Below, piece after piece: positions 1-7,250 of a stretch of 11,088 nucleotides of DNA. The translations under genes and the position numbers were made by a program. The stretch's first letter is position 1. Each line of letters starts with the position of its first letter. Source of the DNA: an uncultured Acetatifactor sp. (lineage in GTDB: Bacteria > Bacillota > Clostridia > Lachnospirales > Lachnospiraceae); contig CAKRRU010000086.1 in NCBI GenBank assembly GCA_934394515.1, forward strand, positions 1 to 11,088. Direction: 5' to 3'. The notes under the pieces were generated by a model. It saw only the letters and a list, made by a program, of their open reading frames with translations, made no database searches and was not told the origin of the DNA.

Positions 1-186
1 TTCTCTTCCTGTACCCTTATTTTTCCCGGGCGAGGGTACGCAGTTCCATTTTTCTCTTCCTGTACCCTTATTTTTCCAGGGTGAGGGTACACAGTTCCAT
101 TTTTCTCTTCCTGTACCCTTATTTTTCCAGGGTGAGGGTACACAGTTCCATTTTTCTCTTCCTGTACCCTTATTTTTCCCGGGCGA
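1..186. repeat. 51-bp tandem repeat array, 3.6 copies, truncated by window start
   Basis: Three full 51-bp units start at 1, 52 and 103, and a partial unit runs from 154 to about 186. Each unit begins TTCTCTTCCTGTACCC. Each full unit contains an inverted pair GTACCCT / AGGGTAC with a 15-base loop, extended to 8 bp (TGTACCCT/AGGGTACA) in units 2 and 3. Units 1 and 4 carry CCCGGGCG in the loop, while units 2 and 3 carry CCAGGGTG. Because 51 is a multiple of three, the array leaves a repetitive plus-strand reading frame, but that frame has no convincing ribosome binding site and looks accidental. The array lies beyond the terminator of the exporter operon. Its left end is outside the window, so copy number is unknown. 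Confidence 0.95.
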
Positions 187-228
187 ATAAGAACCATGCG
201 ACTCAAATTTCAGATGTCTTTGAGTATC

Positions 229-270
229 AAAAAAGCAGCACCCGGTATGATATCGGGCGCTGCTTTCTTA
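229..270 (-). terminator. Rho-independent terminator of the marR-ABC exporter operon
   Basis: Arms 235-244 and 254-263 pair over 10 bp around a 9-base loop. Read on the minus strand the one imperfect pair becomes G-U, and the stem is followed by a run of six T. On the plus strand the same pair is A-C, so the signal is oriented for minus-strand transcripts. It sits about 75 bases after the stop of the last exporter gene. A second, weaker hairpin (ACTCAAA 201-207 with TTTGAGT 219-225) lies just beyond it. Confidence 0.85.
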
Positions 271-343
271 ATTACTTTCGATAGTTACTGTAACTATGCC
301 AATTCATTTTTTCGCGTTTTACACGCATTTCTTGTTTGAGTTC

Positions 344-2269
344 TTACCCTTCCGCAATAGCATTACCGGTATACAACTGGTAATATCTGCCCTTCTGGGC
401 GATCAATTCGTCATGGTTGCCTCGCTCAATGATACGACCCTGCTCGAGAACCATGATGCAGTCACTGTTCTTGACGGTGGAGAGTCTGTGGGCGATCACA
501 AAGGTGGTTCTGCCCTTCATCAGCTTATCCATACCGTCCTGTACGATTTTCTCGGTACGGGTATCGATGGAGCTGGTAGCCTCATCCAGGATCAGTACCG
601 GAGGATCCGCTACTGCCGCTCTGGCGATGGATAAGAGCTGTCGCTGTCCCTGGCTTAAGTTCGCACCGTCACCGGTGAGCACTGTCTGGTAGCCGTTGGG
701 GAGCTGTCGGATAAAGGTATCCGCATTGGCCAGTTTTGCCGCTGCGATGACTTCCTCATCTGTAGCATCCAGCTTACCAAAACGGATATTTTCCATAACG
801 GTTGCGGTGAACAGATGGGTATCCTGCAATACGATACCTAAGGATTTTCTCAGATCCGCTTTCTTGATCTTGTTGATATTGATGCCATCGTAACGGATCT
901 TACCGTCCTGAATATCGTAGAAACGATTGATCAGGTTAGTAATCGTAGTCTTGCCGGCACCGGTGGAGCCTACGAATGCGATCTTCTGACCGGGCTTTGC
1001 ATACATCTCAATGTTATGCAGCACAATCTTCTCATCATTGTAACCGAAGTCCACATCATCAAATACGACTTCCCCCTGCAGCTCGATATAATCTACCGTG
1101 CCGTCTGCCTGATGTACATGCTTCCATGCCCACATACCGGTTCTCTCGGGGCATTCCACGATCTTGCCGTCTACCTTCTTTGCACGTACCAGAGTGACAT
1201 AACCTTCATCAGTCTCAACCTTCTCATCCAGCAGATCGAAGACTCTCTTGGCACCTGCCTGTGCCATAACGATACTGTTTAGCTGCTGACTGACCTGACT
1301 GATCGGCATGTTGAAGCTCTTGTTGAAGGTTAAGAAGCTTGCCAGCTTACCAAGAGTCAGTCCTGCGAAGCCGCCCAGTGCCATGGCACCGCCGACGATT
1401 GCACATACCACATAGCTTAAGTTACCTAACTGTGCATTGATCGGTCCCATGATATTTGCGAACTTATTTGCATTATAAGCACTGTCACACAGTTCATCAT
1501 TCAGAGCCTTGAACTCTTCCAGACTCTTGTCCTCATGGCAGAATACCTTGACTACCTTCTGGCCTTCCATCATCTCTTCGATGTAGCCGTTGACTTTACC
1601 GATATTCTTCTGCTGCTTTACGAAATATTTTCCGCTTAAGCCTGCTACCTTCCTGGTCACGACCATCATCAGTGCCACCATGGTCAGGCTGACCGCAGTC
1701 AGCGGAATACTCAGTACCAGCATACTTCCTATTGTCCCTACTACAGTGATAAAGCTTGAGAATACCTGCGGGATACTCTGGCTGATCATCTGACGCAGGG
1801 TATCGATATCGTTGGTGTAGATAGACATGATATCGCCATGGGAGTGCGTATCAAAATATTTGATTGGCAGTCTCTCCATGTGCTCAAACAGGTCATCACG
1901 AAGGCTCTTCAAAGTTCCCTGCGTCACCGTAACCATAATTCTGTTGTAAGCATAGGTAGAACCTACACCGATCAGGTAGAAGCATGCTACCCTGATGATC
2001 TCATGCAGCAGACTGGTAAAATCAGGATTCTGTTTACCGATCATCGGCATGATGTAATCATCGATCAGCGTCTGCATAAACAAAGTACCCTGAATATTAG
2101 CAACAACGCTCAGTACGATGAAGATCAATACCATAATAAAATGAAAACCATATTTCTGAAAAACATAAGACATCAGTCTCTTAAATACTTTTCCCGGATT
2201 CTCAATACGTGTACCGCCCTGCATTCTTCTGCCGGGTCCGCGCATTCCTCCGCCCATAGGTCCTGGCAT
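344..2269 (-). CDS. ABC exporter half-transporter with canonical ATPase site (multidrug-type, heterodimer subunit)
   Basis: This 641-residue half-transporter fuses an N-terminal six-helix membrane domain (about 40-330) to a C-terminal ATPase domain (about 395-635). Walker A is GSTGAGKT (434-441), the Q-loop glutamine is Q482, Walker B ends in LILDE with the catalytic base E563, and the switch histidine is H594. The signature is LSQGQ (538-542) instead of LSGGQ. In the TM287/TM288, BmrCD and LmrCD type of heterodimer, this altered signature faces the partner's degenerate site. The N-terminus is Gly/Met/Arg-rich, and about 35 extra residues (355-392) separate membrane and ATPase domains. The start ATG overlaps the upstream stop in TAATG, and GGAGGTG lies 8 bases upstream, so translational coupling is likely. 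The substrate cannot be read from sequence; drug, peptide or lipid export are all possible. Confidence 0.95.
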   Translation of the reverse strand: MPGPMGGGMRGPGRRMQGGTRIENPGKVFKRLMSYVFQKYGFHFIMVLIFIVLSVVANIQGTLFMQTLIDDYIMPMIGKQNPDFTSLLHEIIRVACFYLIGVGSTYAYNRIMVTVTQGTLKSLRDDLFEHMERLPIKYFDTHSHGDIMSIYTNDIDTLRQMISQSIPQVFSSFITVVGTIGSMLVLSIPLTAVSLTMVALMMVVTRKVAGLSGKYFVKQQKNIGKVNGYIEEMMEGQKVVKVFCHEDKSLEEFKALNDELCDSAYNANKFANIMGPINAQLGNLSYVVCAIVGGAMALGGFAGLTLGKLASFLTFNKSFNMPISQVSQQLNSIVMAQAGAKRVFDLLDEKVETDEGYVTLVRAKKVDGKIVECPERTGMWAWKHVHQADGTVDYIELQGEVVFDDVDFGYNDEKIVLHNIEMYAKPGQKIAFVGSTGAGKTTITNLINRFYDIQDGKIRYDGININKIKKADLRKSLGIVLQDTHLFTATVMENIRFGKLDATDEEVIAAAKLANADTFIRQLPNGYQTVLTGDGANLSQGQRQLLSIARAAVADPPVLILDEATSSIDTRTEKIVQDGMDKLMKGRTTFVIAHRLSTVKNSDCIMVLEQGRIIERGNHDELIAQKGRYYQLYTGNAIAEG

Positions 2270-4023
2270 TATGCTTCACCTCCGTTCTCATCAAAATCAC
2301 CGCCACCCGTCTGGGTCTGGGCTTCATAGACTTCTCGGTAAATCTGGTTGTTCTGCAACAATTCTTCGTGCGATGCAAAGGCATCTACTTTACCGTCATT
2401 CATGACGATAATGCGGTCTGCATCCTGAATACTGGAAATACGCTGTGCAATGATGATCTTGGTCGTACCGGGAATCTCCGTGGCGAATGCCTTACGGATC
2501 TTCGCATCGGTAGCGGTATCCACGGCACTGGTGGAATCATCCAGGATCAATACCTTAGGCTTCTTAAGCAGTGCTCTGGCAATACACAGTCTCTGCTTCT
2601 GACCACCGGATACATTGCTTCCGCCCTGTTCAATGTAGGTATGATACTTGTCAGGCATCTTCTCAATGAATTCATCGGCACATGCCAGCTTGCAGGCACG
2701 GATGCATTCCTCTTCAGTCGCATTCTCATCACCCCAACGCAGGTTCTCTAAAATTGTTCCGGAGAACAATACATTTTTCTGCAATACGACAGATACTTCG
2801 TTACGCAGCGTCTCCAGATCATAGCTTCGGACATCCTTGCCGCCGACATAGACAGCGCCTTCATTGACATCATACAGACGGCTGATCAGGTTCACCAGAC
2901 TGGTCTTAGAACTTCCGGTGCCGCCCAGGATACCGATGGTCTCGCCGGCCTTGATCTCAAAGTTCAGATCATCCAGTACCGGCTTCTCACTCTGCTTATT
3001 ATAACGGAAGGTAACATTCTCAAAACGGATGCTGCCGTCGGTCACATCAAAGTCAGGATTTTCCGGATTCACAATATCAGCCTTCTCCTCCAGTACTTCC
3101 GCGATACGCTTTCCGCTGGCGGCACTCATGGTCATCATGACGAAGATCATGGCTAACATCATCAGATTCATCAGAATACTCATGCAGTACGTCAGCAGAC
3201 TCATCAGCTCACCGGTAGTCAACTGACTGGAAATGATCATGTGTGCCCCCAGCCAGCTGATGCCCAGAATACATGCATATACGGTAAACTGCATTACCGG
3301 CCATACATAAGTCATGGTGCATTCTGCTTTTTTGAACAGCTTGTAGATGTTATAGCTTGCCTTGTGGAACTTATCGATCTCATAATCCTCACGGACATAA
3401 GCTTTTACCACACGCTGCGCAGCTACATTTTCCTGTACGCTGGCATTCAGATCATCATATTTTTTGAACACCTGACTGAAATACTTGGATACCGCCTTCA
3501 TAATGAAGACGATAACGATTCCCAGGAATACAACTGCCACCAGATAAATGCTTGCCACTCTTGCATTGATCAAAAATGCCATCAGCATCGCGCAGATCAG
3601 GCTGACCGGTGCACGGAAGCACATACGCAGCAGCATCTGATAAGCATTCTGGATATTGGTAACATCTGTGGTCATACGGGTTACCAGTCCGGCGGTGGAG
3701 AACTTATCAATATTGGAGAAAGAGAAGGTCTGGATGTTCGCATACATGGCCTCTCTTAAGTTGCGGGCAAATCCGGTGGATGCTTTCGCACCGTACTTAC
3801 CTCCCATGATACCGGCGAACAATCCGACAAGTGCTGCCAGGATCATATAACAACCGATGACAAAAATATGTTTCATATCTCCCGCTTCGACACCGTCGTC
3901 GATGATGGATGCCATCAGGAGCGGAATCACCATTTCCATGGCTACTTCCAGGATCATGAAAATCGGCGTGGCAATGGATGCGCGCTTATATTCCTTGATC
4001 TGTTTTGCTAATGTTTTGATCAT
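2269..4023 (-). CDS. ABC exporter half-transporter with degenerate ATPase site (heterodimer partner)
   Basis: This 584-residue half-transporter has a membrane domain at about 15-305 and an ATPase domain at about 330-565. Walker A is GGTGSSKT (367-374) and the signature is an intact VSGGQ (471-475). Two key residues are changed: Walker B reads LILDD, so D496 replaces the catalytic glutamate, and the switch loop reads IIAQR, so Q527 replaces histidine. This Asp plus Gln pair is the hallmark of the non-hydrolysing site of TM287-like subunits, and it matches the altered LSQGQ signature of the next gene. The two proteins should therefore form one asymmetric exporter in the cytoplasmic membrane. 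AGAAAGG lies about 9 bases before the ATG. Residues 570-584 form a Gly/Asp/Glu-rich tail. The gene follows marR by 141 bases with no terminator visible between, so it is probably cotranscribed. Confidence 0.95.
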   Translation of the reverse strand: MIKTLAKQIKEYKRASIATPIFMILEVAMEMVIPLLMASIIDDGVEAGDMKHIFVIGCYMILAALVGLFAGIMGGKYGAKASTGFARNLREAMYANIQTFSFSNIDKFSTAGLVTRMTTDVTNIQNAYQMLLRMCFRAPVSLICAMLMAFLINARVASIYLVAVVFLGIVIVFIMKAVSKYFSQVFKKYDDLNASVQENVAAQRVVKAYVREDYEIDKFHKASYNIYKLFKKAECTMTYVWPVMQFTVYACILGISWLGAHMIISSQLTTGELMSLLTYCMSILMNLMMLAMIFVMMTMSAASGKRIAEVLEEKADIVNPENPDFDVTDGSIRFENVTFRYNKQSEKPVLDDLNFEIKAGETIGILGGTGSSKTSLVNLISRLYDVNEGAVYVGGKDVRSYDLETLRNEVSVVLQKNVLFSGTILENLRWGDENATEEECIRACKLACADEFIEKMPDKYHTYIEQGGSNVSGGQKQRLCIARALLKKPKVLILDDSTSAVDTATDAKIRKAFATEIPGTTKIIIAQRISSIQDADRIIVMNDGKVDAFASHEELLQNNQIYREVYEAQTQTGGGDFDENGGEA

Positions 4024-4050
4024 AGCTGGTTTCCTTTCTGCTTTTCTTAT

Positions 4051-4106
4051 TGTTATTTCTATGTTATTTCTTTGTAATTTCTATGTTATTTCCTTGTTAT
4101 TTCTTG
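4051..4106. repeat. 22-bp AT-rich imperfect tandem repeat in the exporter leader
   Basis: Units at 4051-4072 and 4073-4094 differ at two positions, and a partial third unit runs to about 4106. The core is TTATTTCTATGTTATTTC. On the minus strand this is an A-rich, nearly unstructured stretch directly upstream of the ribosome binding site of the first ABC gene. It may be simple slippage-prone sequence. A role in keeping the ribosome binding site open is only a guess. Confidence 0.75.
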
Positions 4107-4164
4107 GCTGCTTCTTTACTGTTTCTGATTTTTCTACTCTGACAAATACTCGGTGATCTGCCTG

Positions 4165-4650
4165 TCAGGAGCATCCGTTAACGTCACGCTCTCCGTCCAT
4201 TCCCAGATTCTGCATCATTTTATCTAAAATAGTTAAGAATGTCCGTTTCTCTTCTTCGGTAATACCATCCTCCAGCTCCCGATTGAAATCCCGGATTTGT
4301 TCCTCGATCAGATCATGATGTCGGATTGCTTTCTCTGTTAAAAGAATTCGTTTCAATCTAGCATCTTCTGTCGATGCCACCCGGACAAGATATCCCTTCT
4401 GTTCCAGACTCTGCAGCATTACCGTCGCCGTAGATCTGCGGATGCGGAACTCCCTCTCCACATCCTTCTGATATACATCACCGTTCCTGCTCTTATGATA
4501 CAGATATCCCAGAAGCGGTCCCTGCATTCCGTTAAATTCATGACCATCCTGCTGGGCAAAAATCACTTCCATCTTCCGACGGATCATGTTGTTGGCGGCC
4601 TTGATCTCGAATCCCAGCTGGCGGTTCGTCAATACATCTTCCCCGTTCAT
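4165..4650 (-). CDS. MarR-family transcriptional repressor
   Basis: This 161-residue winged-helix regulator has a dimerisation helix at the N-terminus, a helix-turn-helix around 58-84 (recognition helix near 71-84, RRSTATVMLQSLEQKG), and a wing at 89-103. The wing carries the D96-A-R98 pair typical of MarR proteins. The C-terminal helices close the dimer. The start is taken at the ATG at 4650 because AAAGGAGG lies 5 bases upstream; a GTG at 4674 would put that ribosome binding site inside the gene. Only one cysteine (C160, near the end) is present, so an OhrR-type peroxide sensor is unlikely. A ligand-responsive repressor of the adjacent exporter is the natural reading. The double palindrome over its own promoter supports autoregulation. 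The ligand is unknown. Confidence 0.93.
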   Translation of the reverse strand: MNGEDVLTNRQLGFEIKAANNMIRRKMEVIFAQQDGHEFNGMQGPLLGYLYHKSRNGDVYQKDVEREFRIRRSTATVMLQSLEQKGYLVRVASTEDARLKRILLTEKAIRHHDLIEEQIRDFNRELEDGITEEEKRTFLTILDKMMQNLGMDGERDVNGCS

Positions 4651-4755
4651 TCTGCCTCCTTTATTTCTATACACTTCAACCCATAAACTGCTGAAATCAA
4701 CTTCCGCATTTCAGCATAGCATGAAAAAACATACACGCAATGCTATTTTGCAAAA

Positions 4756-4796
4756 AATGTTAGATAGCTAACTTTTTTTGTTAGCCATCTAACATT
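4756..4796. promoter_or_regulatory. Double MarR-type operator
   Basis: GTTAG-ATAG-CTAAC (4759-4772) and GTTAG-CCAT-CTAAC (4780-4793) are each palindromic. Their centres are 21 bp apart, two helical turns, so two dimers would bind the same face of the DNA. They are also mirror copies of each other: 17-base arms 4756-4772 and 4780-4796 match with one mismatch around seven T. The right site overlaps the -10 and start region of the marR promoter. Binding would therefore block polymerase. The assignment to this MarR protein is inferred from position and symmetry. Confidence 0.75.
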
Positions 4797-4821
4797 ATAA
4801 CGCAATCTTTTCTCTTTACAA
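4794..4821 (-). promoter_or_regulatory. Sigma-A-type promoter of the marR-ABC operon
   Basis: On the minus strand, TTGTAA (4821-4816) and a perfect TATAAT (4799-4794) are separated by 16 bases. The predicted start of transcription falls near 4787, inside the operator at 4780-4793. This leaves a leader of about 135 bases before the marR ATG. Confidence 0.7.
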
Positions 4822-4860
4822 GAAAAAAAGTATAAACTTTATATAAATTGCTGTTAGTCC

Positions 4861-4889
4861 TTTACAATTCTCGCTTTATCTGTTTTAAT
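4861..4889 (+). promoter_or_regulatory. Candidate promoter for the nuclease-like gene
   Basis: TTTACA (4861-4866), a 17-base spacer and TTTAAT (4884-4889) preceded by TG (4881-4882) resemble an extended -10 promoter. The region is AT-rich, so a chance match is possible. An alternative TTTACA at 4815-4820 with TATATA near 4840 has a poorer 19-base spacing. The candidate lies about 70 bases before the ATG at 4959. Confidence 0.4.
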
Positions 4890-4958
4890 CTGATTATGCA
4901 TCTGTCTACTATAACTATTTCTTTTATTTTCTATATTTTCTCAAAGGAGGAGTTTCTT

Positions 4959-5744
4959 ATGTCTTTATTTTTTTCCGATTTCATTCGTACCAGAACTGAT
5001 CTTACACAGAAAATCTCTGATATTCGACAGCAGTTGATGCAATTACCCCATGGAAAACTGATCATTTCGCATAATGGAGAAAATATCAAATGGTATTCCA
5101 GTGATGGTCATTCTAAAAAATATATTCCTAAATCCGATCGTGCACTTGCTGAGCAATTAGCACTACGAAAATATCTCACGGTCCTGCTGGAAGAATTACT
5201 TCAGGAGAAAACGGCTATCAGCTTTTATGACAGACATCGCCCAAAGGCAATAAAAAGTTCCATATTATTACAGGATGCTTCTCTCGGATATAGCGAATTG
5301 TTAGCTTCCTATTTTCAATTATCCACCACACACACAGCCTGGATGCAGGAGACTTACGACCGCAATTCCAAAAATTCTGAAAACCTCATCTATAAAACTG
5401 TCAACGGCATCAGCGTACGTTCAAAATCAGAAGCTATCATTGCCATGCTTCTTTATACAAACAAGATTCCATTTCGTTATGAATGTGCCCTTAACCTCGG
5501 CGATATTAAAATTTATCCTGATTTTACAATCCTTCATCCAAAAACGGAACAATTGTATTATTGGGAACACTTTGGTCTGATGGATTCCCCCGGATATCGT
5601 CAAAATGCCTTTTCCAAACAGCAGCTTTATGCTGCACATGGCATTCTTCCTTCCGTTCACTTGCTTACAACCCATGAAAATCAGGCAAACCCGCTGAATA
5701 CGGAGCTTGTGGAAAAAATGATCTATTACTATTTCCTGCGGTAA
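4959..5744 (+). CDS. Hypothetical protein with putative PD-(D/E)XK nuclease-like core
   Basis: This is a 261-residue soluble protein without signal peptide or membrane segments. The start ATG is chosen because AAAGGAGG lies about 8 bases before it; an upstream TTG at 4848 would add a residue tail with no ribosome binding site. The C-terminal half reads like a restriction-endonuclease fold: helix with RSKSE (E158), strand ending YPDF (D188), then strand YWEHFG (E203), then a helix with K220. This resembles E...PD...ExK of the PD-(D/E)XK superfamily, but the usual lysine position is F205. Lysine may have migrated to the next helix, or the site may be inactive. The N-terminal part (about 31-85) looks like a small strand-rich domain plus helices. 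I recall similar uncharacterised clostridial proteins but cannot name a family. The gene is visibly more AT-rich than its neighbours, which may indicate transfer. It is divergent from marR and is followed by the repeat array at 5788-6013. Confidence 0.85.
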   Translation: MSLFFSDFIRTRTDLTQKISDIRQQLMQLPHGKLIISHNGENIKWYSSDGHSKKYIPKSDRALAEQLALRKYLTVLLEELLQEKTAISFYDRHRPKAIKSSILLQDASLGYSELLASYFQLSTTHTAWMQETYDRNSKNSENLIYKTVNGISVRSKSEAIIAMLLYTNKIPFRYECALNLGDIKIYPDFTILHPKTEQLYYWEHFGLMDSPGYRQNAFSKQQLYAAHGILPSVHLLTTHENQANPLNTELVEKMIYYYFLR

Positions 5745-5787
5745 CTTCCTTACATGTTTTGTTCAAATGTCATTGTTTCAATTTTCG

Positions 5788-6013
5788 TGGGTCTATACAG
5801 AATTTTTCTCTTCTGAGTTCCATTTTTTCCGCTTTTTAATAGTCTTATTTTGTTAAATGGGTCTATACAGAAAAAATACTCCTCCAGGTACTCATTTTCA
5901 CAAAATCAAGTATCCCTGACGATATTTTTTCTGCATAGACCCATATGCTTCAAATTATAAAATTTATTTACCCTCTTGAGTATCTCAGGGCTACGTTTTT
6001 CTATATAGACCCA
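5788..6013. repeat. Symmetric array of four related repeat units (two right-facing, two left-facing)
   Basis: The core TGGGTCTATACAGAA occurs at 5788-5802 and 5858-5872. Its inverted relatives are at 5929-5943 (TGCAGAA variant) and 5999-6013 (TATAGAA variant). Spacing is 70 bp within each pair, and the whole 226-bp block is symmetric about 5900.5. Beyond the core each unit continues for about 25 bases with a loosely conserved CTGAG/CAGG and TACTC-like segment. The inner pair forms a 22-bp inverted repeat with one mismatch (5857-5878 and 5923-5944). The orderly spacing and divergence between copies argue for duplication of a functional or mobile unit rather than one recent inversion. Confidence 0.9.
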
Positions 6014-6057
6014 CAATCGCCCTTTCTGCCTGGCTTACATGCCACTTCGTTCCTCGG

Positions 6058-6082
6058 GATGTCTATCACAGGACATCTTTTT
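6058..6082 (+). terminator. Weak possible terminator
   Basis: GATGTC (6058-6063) pairs with GACATC (6072-6077) across an 8-base loop and is followed by five T on the plus strand. The stem is only 6 bp and lies more than 300 bases after the nuclease-like gene, so this is tentative. Confidence 0.3.
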
Positions 6083-6114
6083 AACAACGGATCCTGTCAT
6101 CCTGAAATTCACAC

Positions 6115-7176
6115 TTAATCCTCCAGCACCCGGTTCAGCACTTCATCTTCCAGCACCAGCTTCTTTGCGGCTTCTCTGTACTGCTCCTCATGAAGATAGG
6201 TGTGGCGGTGGGGTTTGATTGTGGGTGCCATGTCAATTGCCTTGATGAAATCAGACTTCTTCATATGCAGCGTAGCCACATAATCCCAGAAACCGGTCTC
6301 CCGTAGCACTGTGCCTACACGGATATAACGGTGATCCTGCACTTTCGCCATGATATAAGTGGCAACACCTACCTGAATACCATGCAGCTGCGGTACTTCC
6401 AGAATCTTGTCAAGTGCATGGGAGATCAGATGCTCACTGCCGCTGGTAGGTGCGCTGCTGCCGGCAATCTCATTGGCAATACCGCTCATGGCCAGGGAAT
6501 CCAGAAGTTCCTTCAGGAACAGTTCATCCTTGATGCTCTCATACGGGGTCCGCACAAAGCTGTTCACGGCTTTTTTTGCGATCATGACCGCGAAATCGTT
6601 CACCTCACCGCAGCCTGCCTTTTCCTCGAAGATCCAGTCGTAGAGAGCCGTGATCTTGGAGATCATATCACCGATACCGGAATAGATGAACTTCTCCGGA
6701 GCGGTACGAATCACCTGTGTATCCACGATAATACCGTAGGCCAGTCTCGCCGGAACCGATGTACGCTTCCCTTGCACTAAAAGCGAGGCACTGGCACTGG
6801 AGAATCCGTCACTGGAGCTGGAAGTCGGTACACTGATGAAAGGAAGGTTTCGCAAGAAAGCTGCATACTTTCCGGCATCGATCACCTTGCCTCCGCCGAT
6901 GGAGATCACTGCCTTGGTCTTGTTGGGAATTGCAAATGCCAGTGTAATAATGTCGTCAATCTCCACCGTATCCAGCTCATTATATTCCAGGACATCGACC
7001 CCTGCTTCCTTCAGAGAATTCATAACCGTTTCCCCGAACATATCAATCAAACCGTTGCCGAAAAACAGCACGACCTGATCCAGATTCTCTGCCTTTAAGT
7101 AACCGCCGATCCTGCCTAATGCTCCGTTCCCGATCTTCAGAATCGAAGGAATCGCCATTTCTTTTCCTATCTGCAT
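6115..7176 (-). CDS. sn-glycerol-1-phosphate dehydrogenase-like enzyme (Fe-ADH/AraM family)
   Basis: This 353-residue protein is an NAD(P)-dependent metal-containing dehydrogenase of the dehydroquinate synthase-like superfamily. The N-terminal Rossmann-like half carries GGGKVID (94-100) and the SVPTSSSSDG loop (115-124), typical of the glycerol-1-phosphate dehydrogenase (EgsA/AraM) branch. The helical C-terminal half carries the expected metal ligands: D170 in GIGD, H249 in SGSEH and H265 in QLHG. Family members reduce dihydroxyacetone phosphate to sn-glycerol 1-phosphate, but related enzymes use other substrates, so specificity is inferred. Of several in-frame starts, the ATG at 7176 is preferred because GAGGG lies 6 bases upstream. 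The ATG at 7158, with AGGAAAAG before it, is also plausible, and 7227 lacks a ribosome binding site. The gene has no operon partner in view. Confidence 0.9.
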   Translation of the reverse strand: MQIGKEMAIPSILKIGNGALGRIGGYLKAENLDQVVLFFGNGLIDMFGETVMNSLKEAGVDVLEYNELDTVEIDDIITLAFAIPNKTKAVISIGGGKVIDAGKYAAFLRNLPFISVPTSSSSDGFSSASASLLVQGKRTSVPARLAYGIIVDTQVIRTAPEKFIYSGIGDMISKITALYDWIFEEKAGCGEVNDFAVMIAKKAVNSFVRTPYESIKDELFLKELLDSLAMSGIANEIAGSSAPTSGSEHLISHALDKILEVPQLHGIQVGVATYIMAKVQDHRYIRVGTVLRETGFWDYVATLHMKKSDFIKAIDMAPTIKPHRHTYLHEEQYREAAKKLVLEDEVLNRVLED

Positions 7177-7250
7177 GATAACCCTCATTTCTGCGCACGC
7201 CGTTTGTATATAACGAGTTTGTGTCATGTGCGCACAGACATAAACCCCGC

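Larger units (their letters stand above)
5745..6114. other. 370-base convergent intergenic region
   Basis: This region lies between the 3' ends of the nuclease-like gene and the dehydrogenase gene. No coding frame with a ribosome binding site is visible. Most of it is occupied by the symmetric repeat array at 5788-6013, and the rest holds one weak plus-strand hairpin at 6058-6082. No clear terminator for the minus-strand dehydrogenase is visible. Confidence 0.8.

Noticed and set aside
1..186. CRISPR array
   Set aside because: The whole 51-bp unit is repeated with no unique spacers.
81..284. Plus-strand reading frame with a 17-residue repeated peptide over the tandem array
   Set aside because: The repetition follows from the 51-bp period being divisible by three. 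There is no ribosome binding site, and the frame runs into the operon terminator.
4139..4168. Terminator between marR and the first ABC gene
   Set aside because: CTGACA/TGTCAG gives only a 6-bp stem with an 18-base loop, it overlaps the marR stop and has no T-run.
4165..4674. MarR start at GTG 4674
   Set aside because: The strong AAAGGAGG would then lie inside the gene; it fits the ATG at 4650 with normal spacing.
4848..5744. Longer form of the nuclease-like protein from TTG 4848
   Set aside because: There is no ribosome binding site before 4848, while AAAGGAGG precedes the ATG at 4959. The extra residues are encoded by AT-rich promoter sequence.
5788..6013. CRISPR array
   Set aside because: Only four cores are present, two in each orientation, with diverged unit interiors and no cas genes. 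This is not a direct-repeat/spacer pattern.
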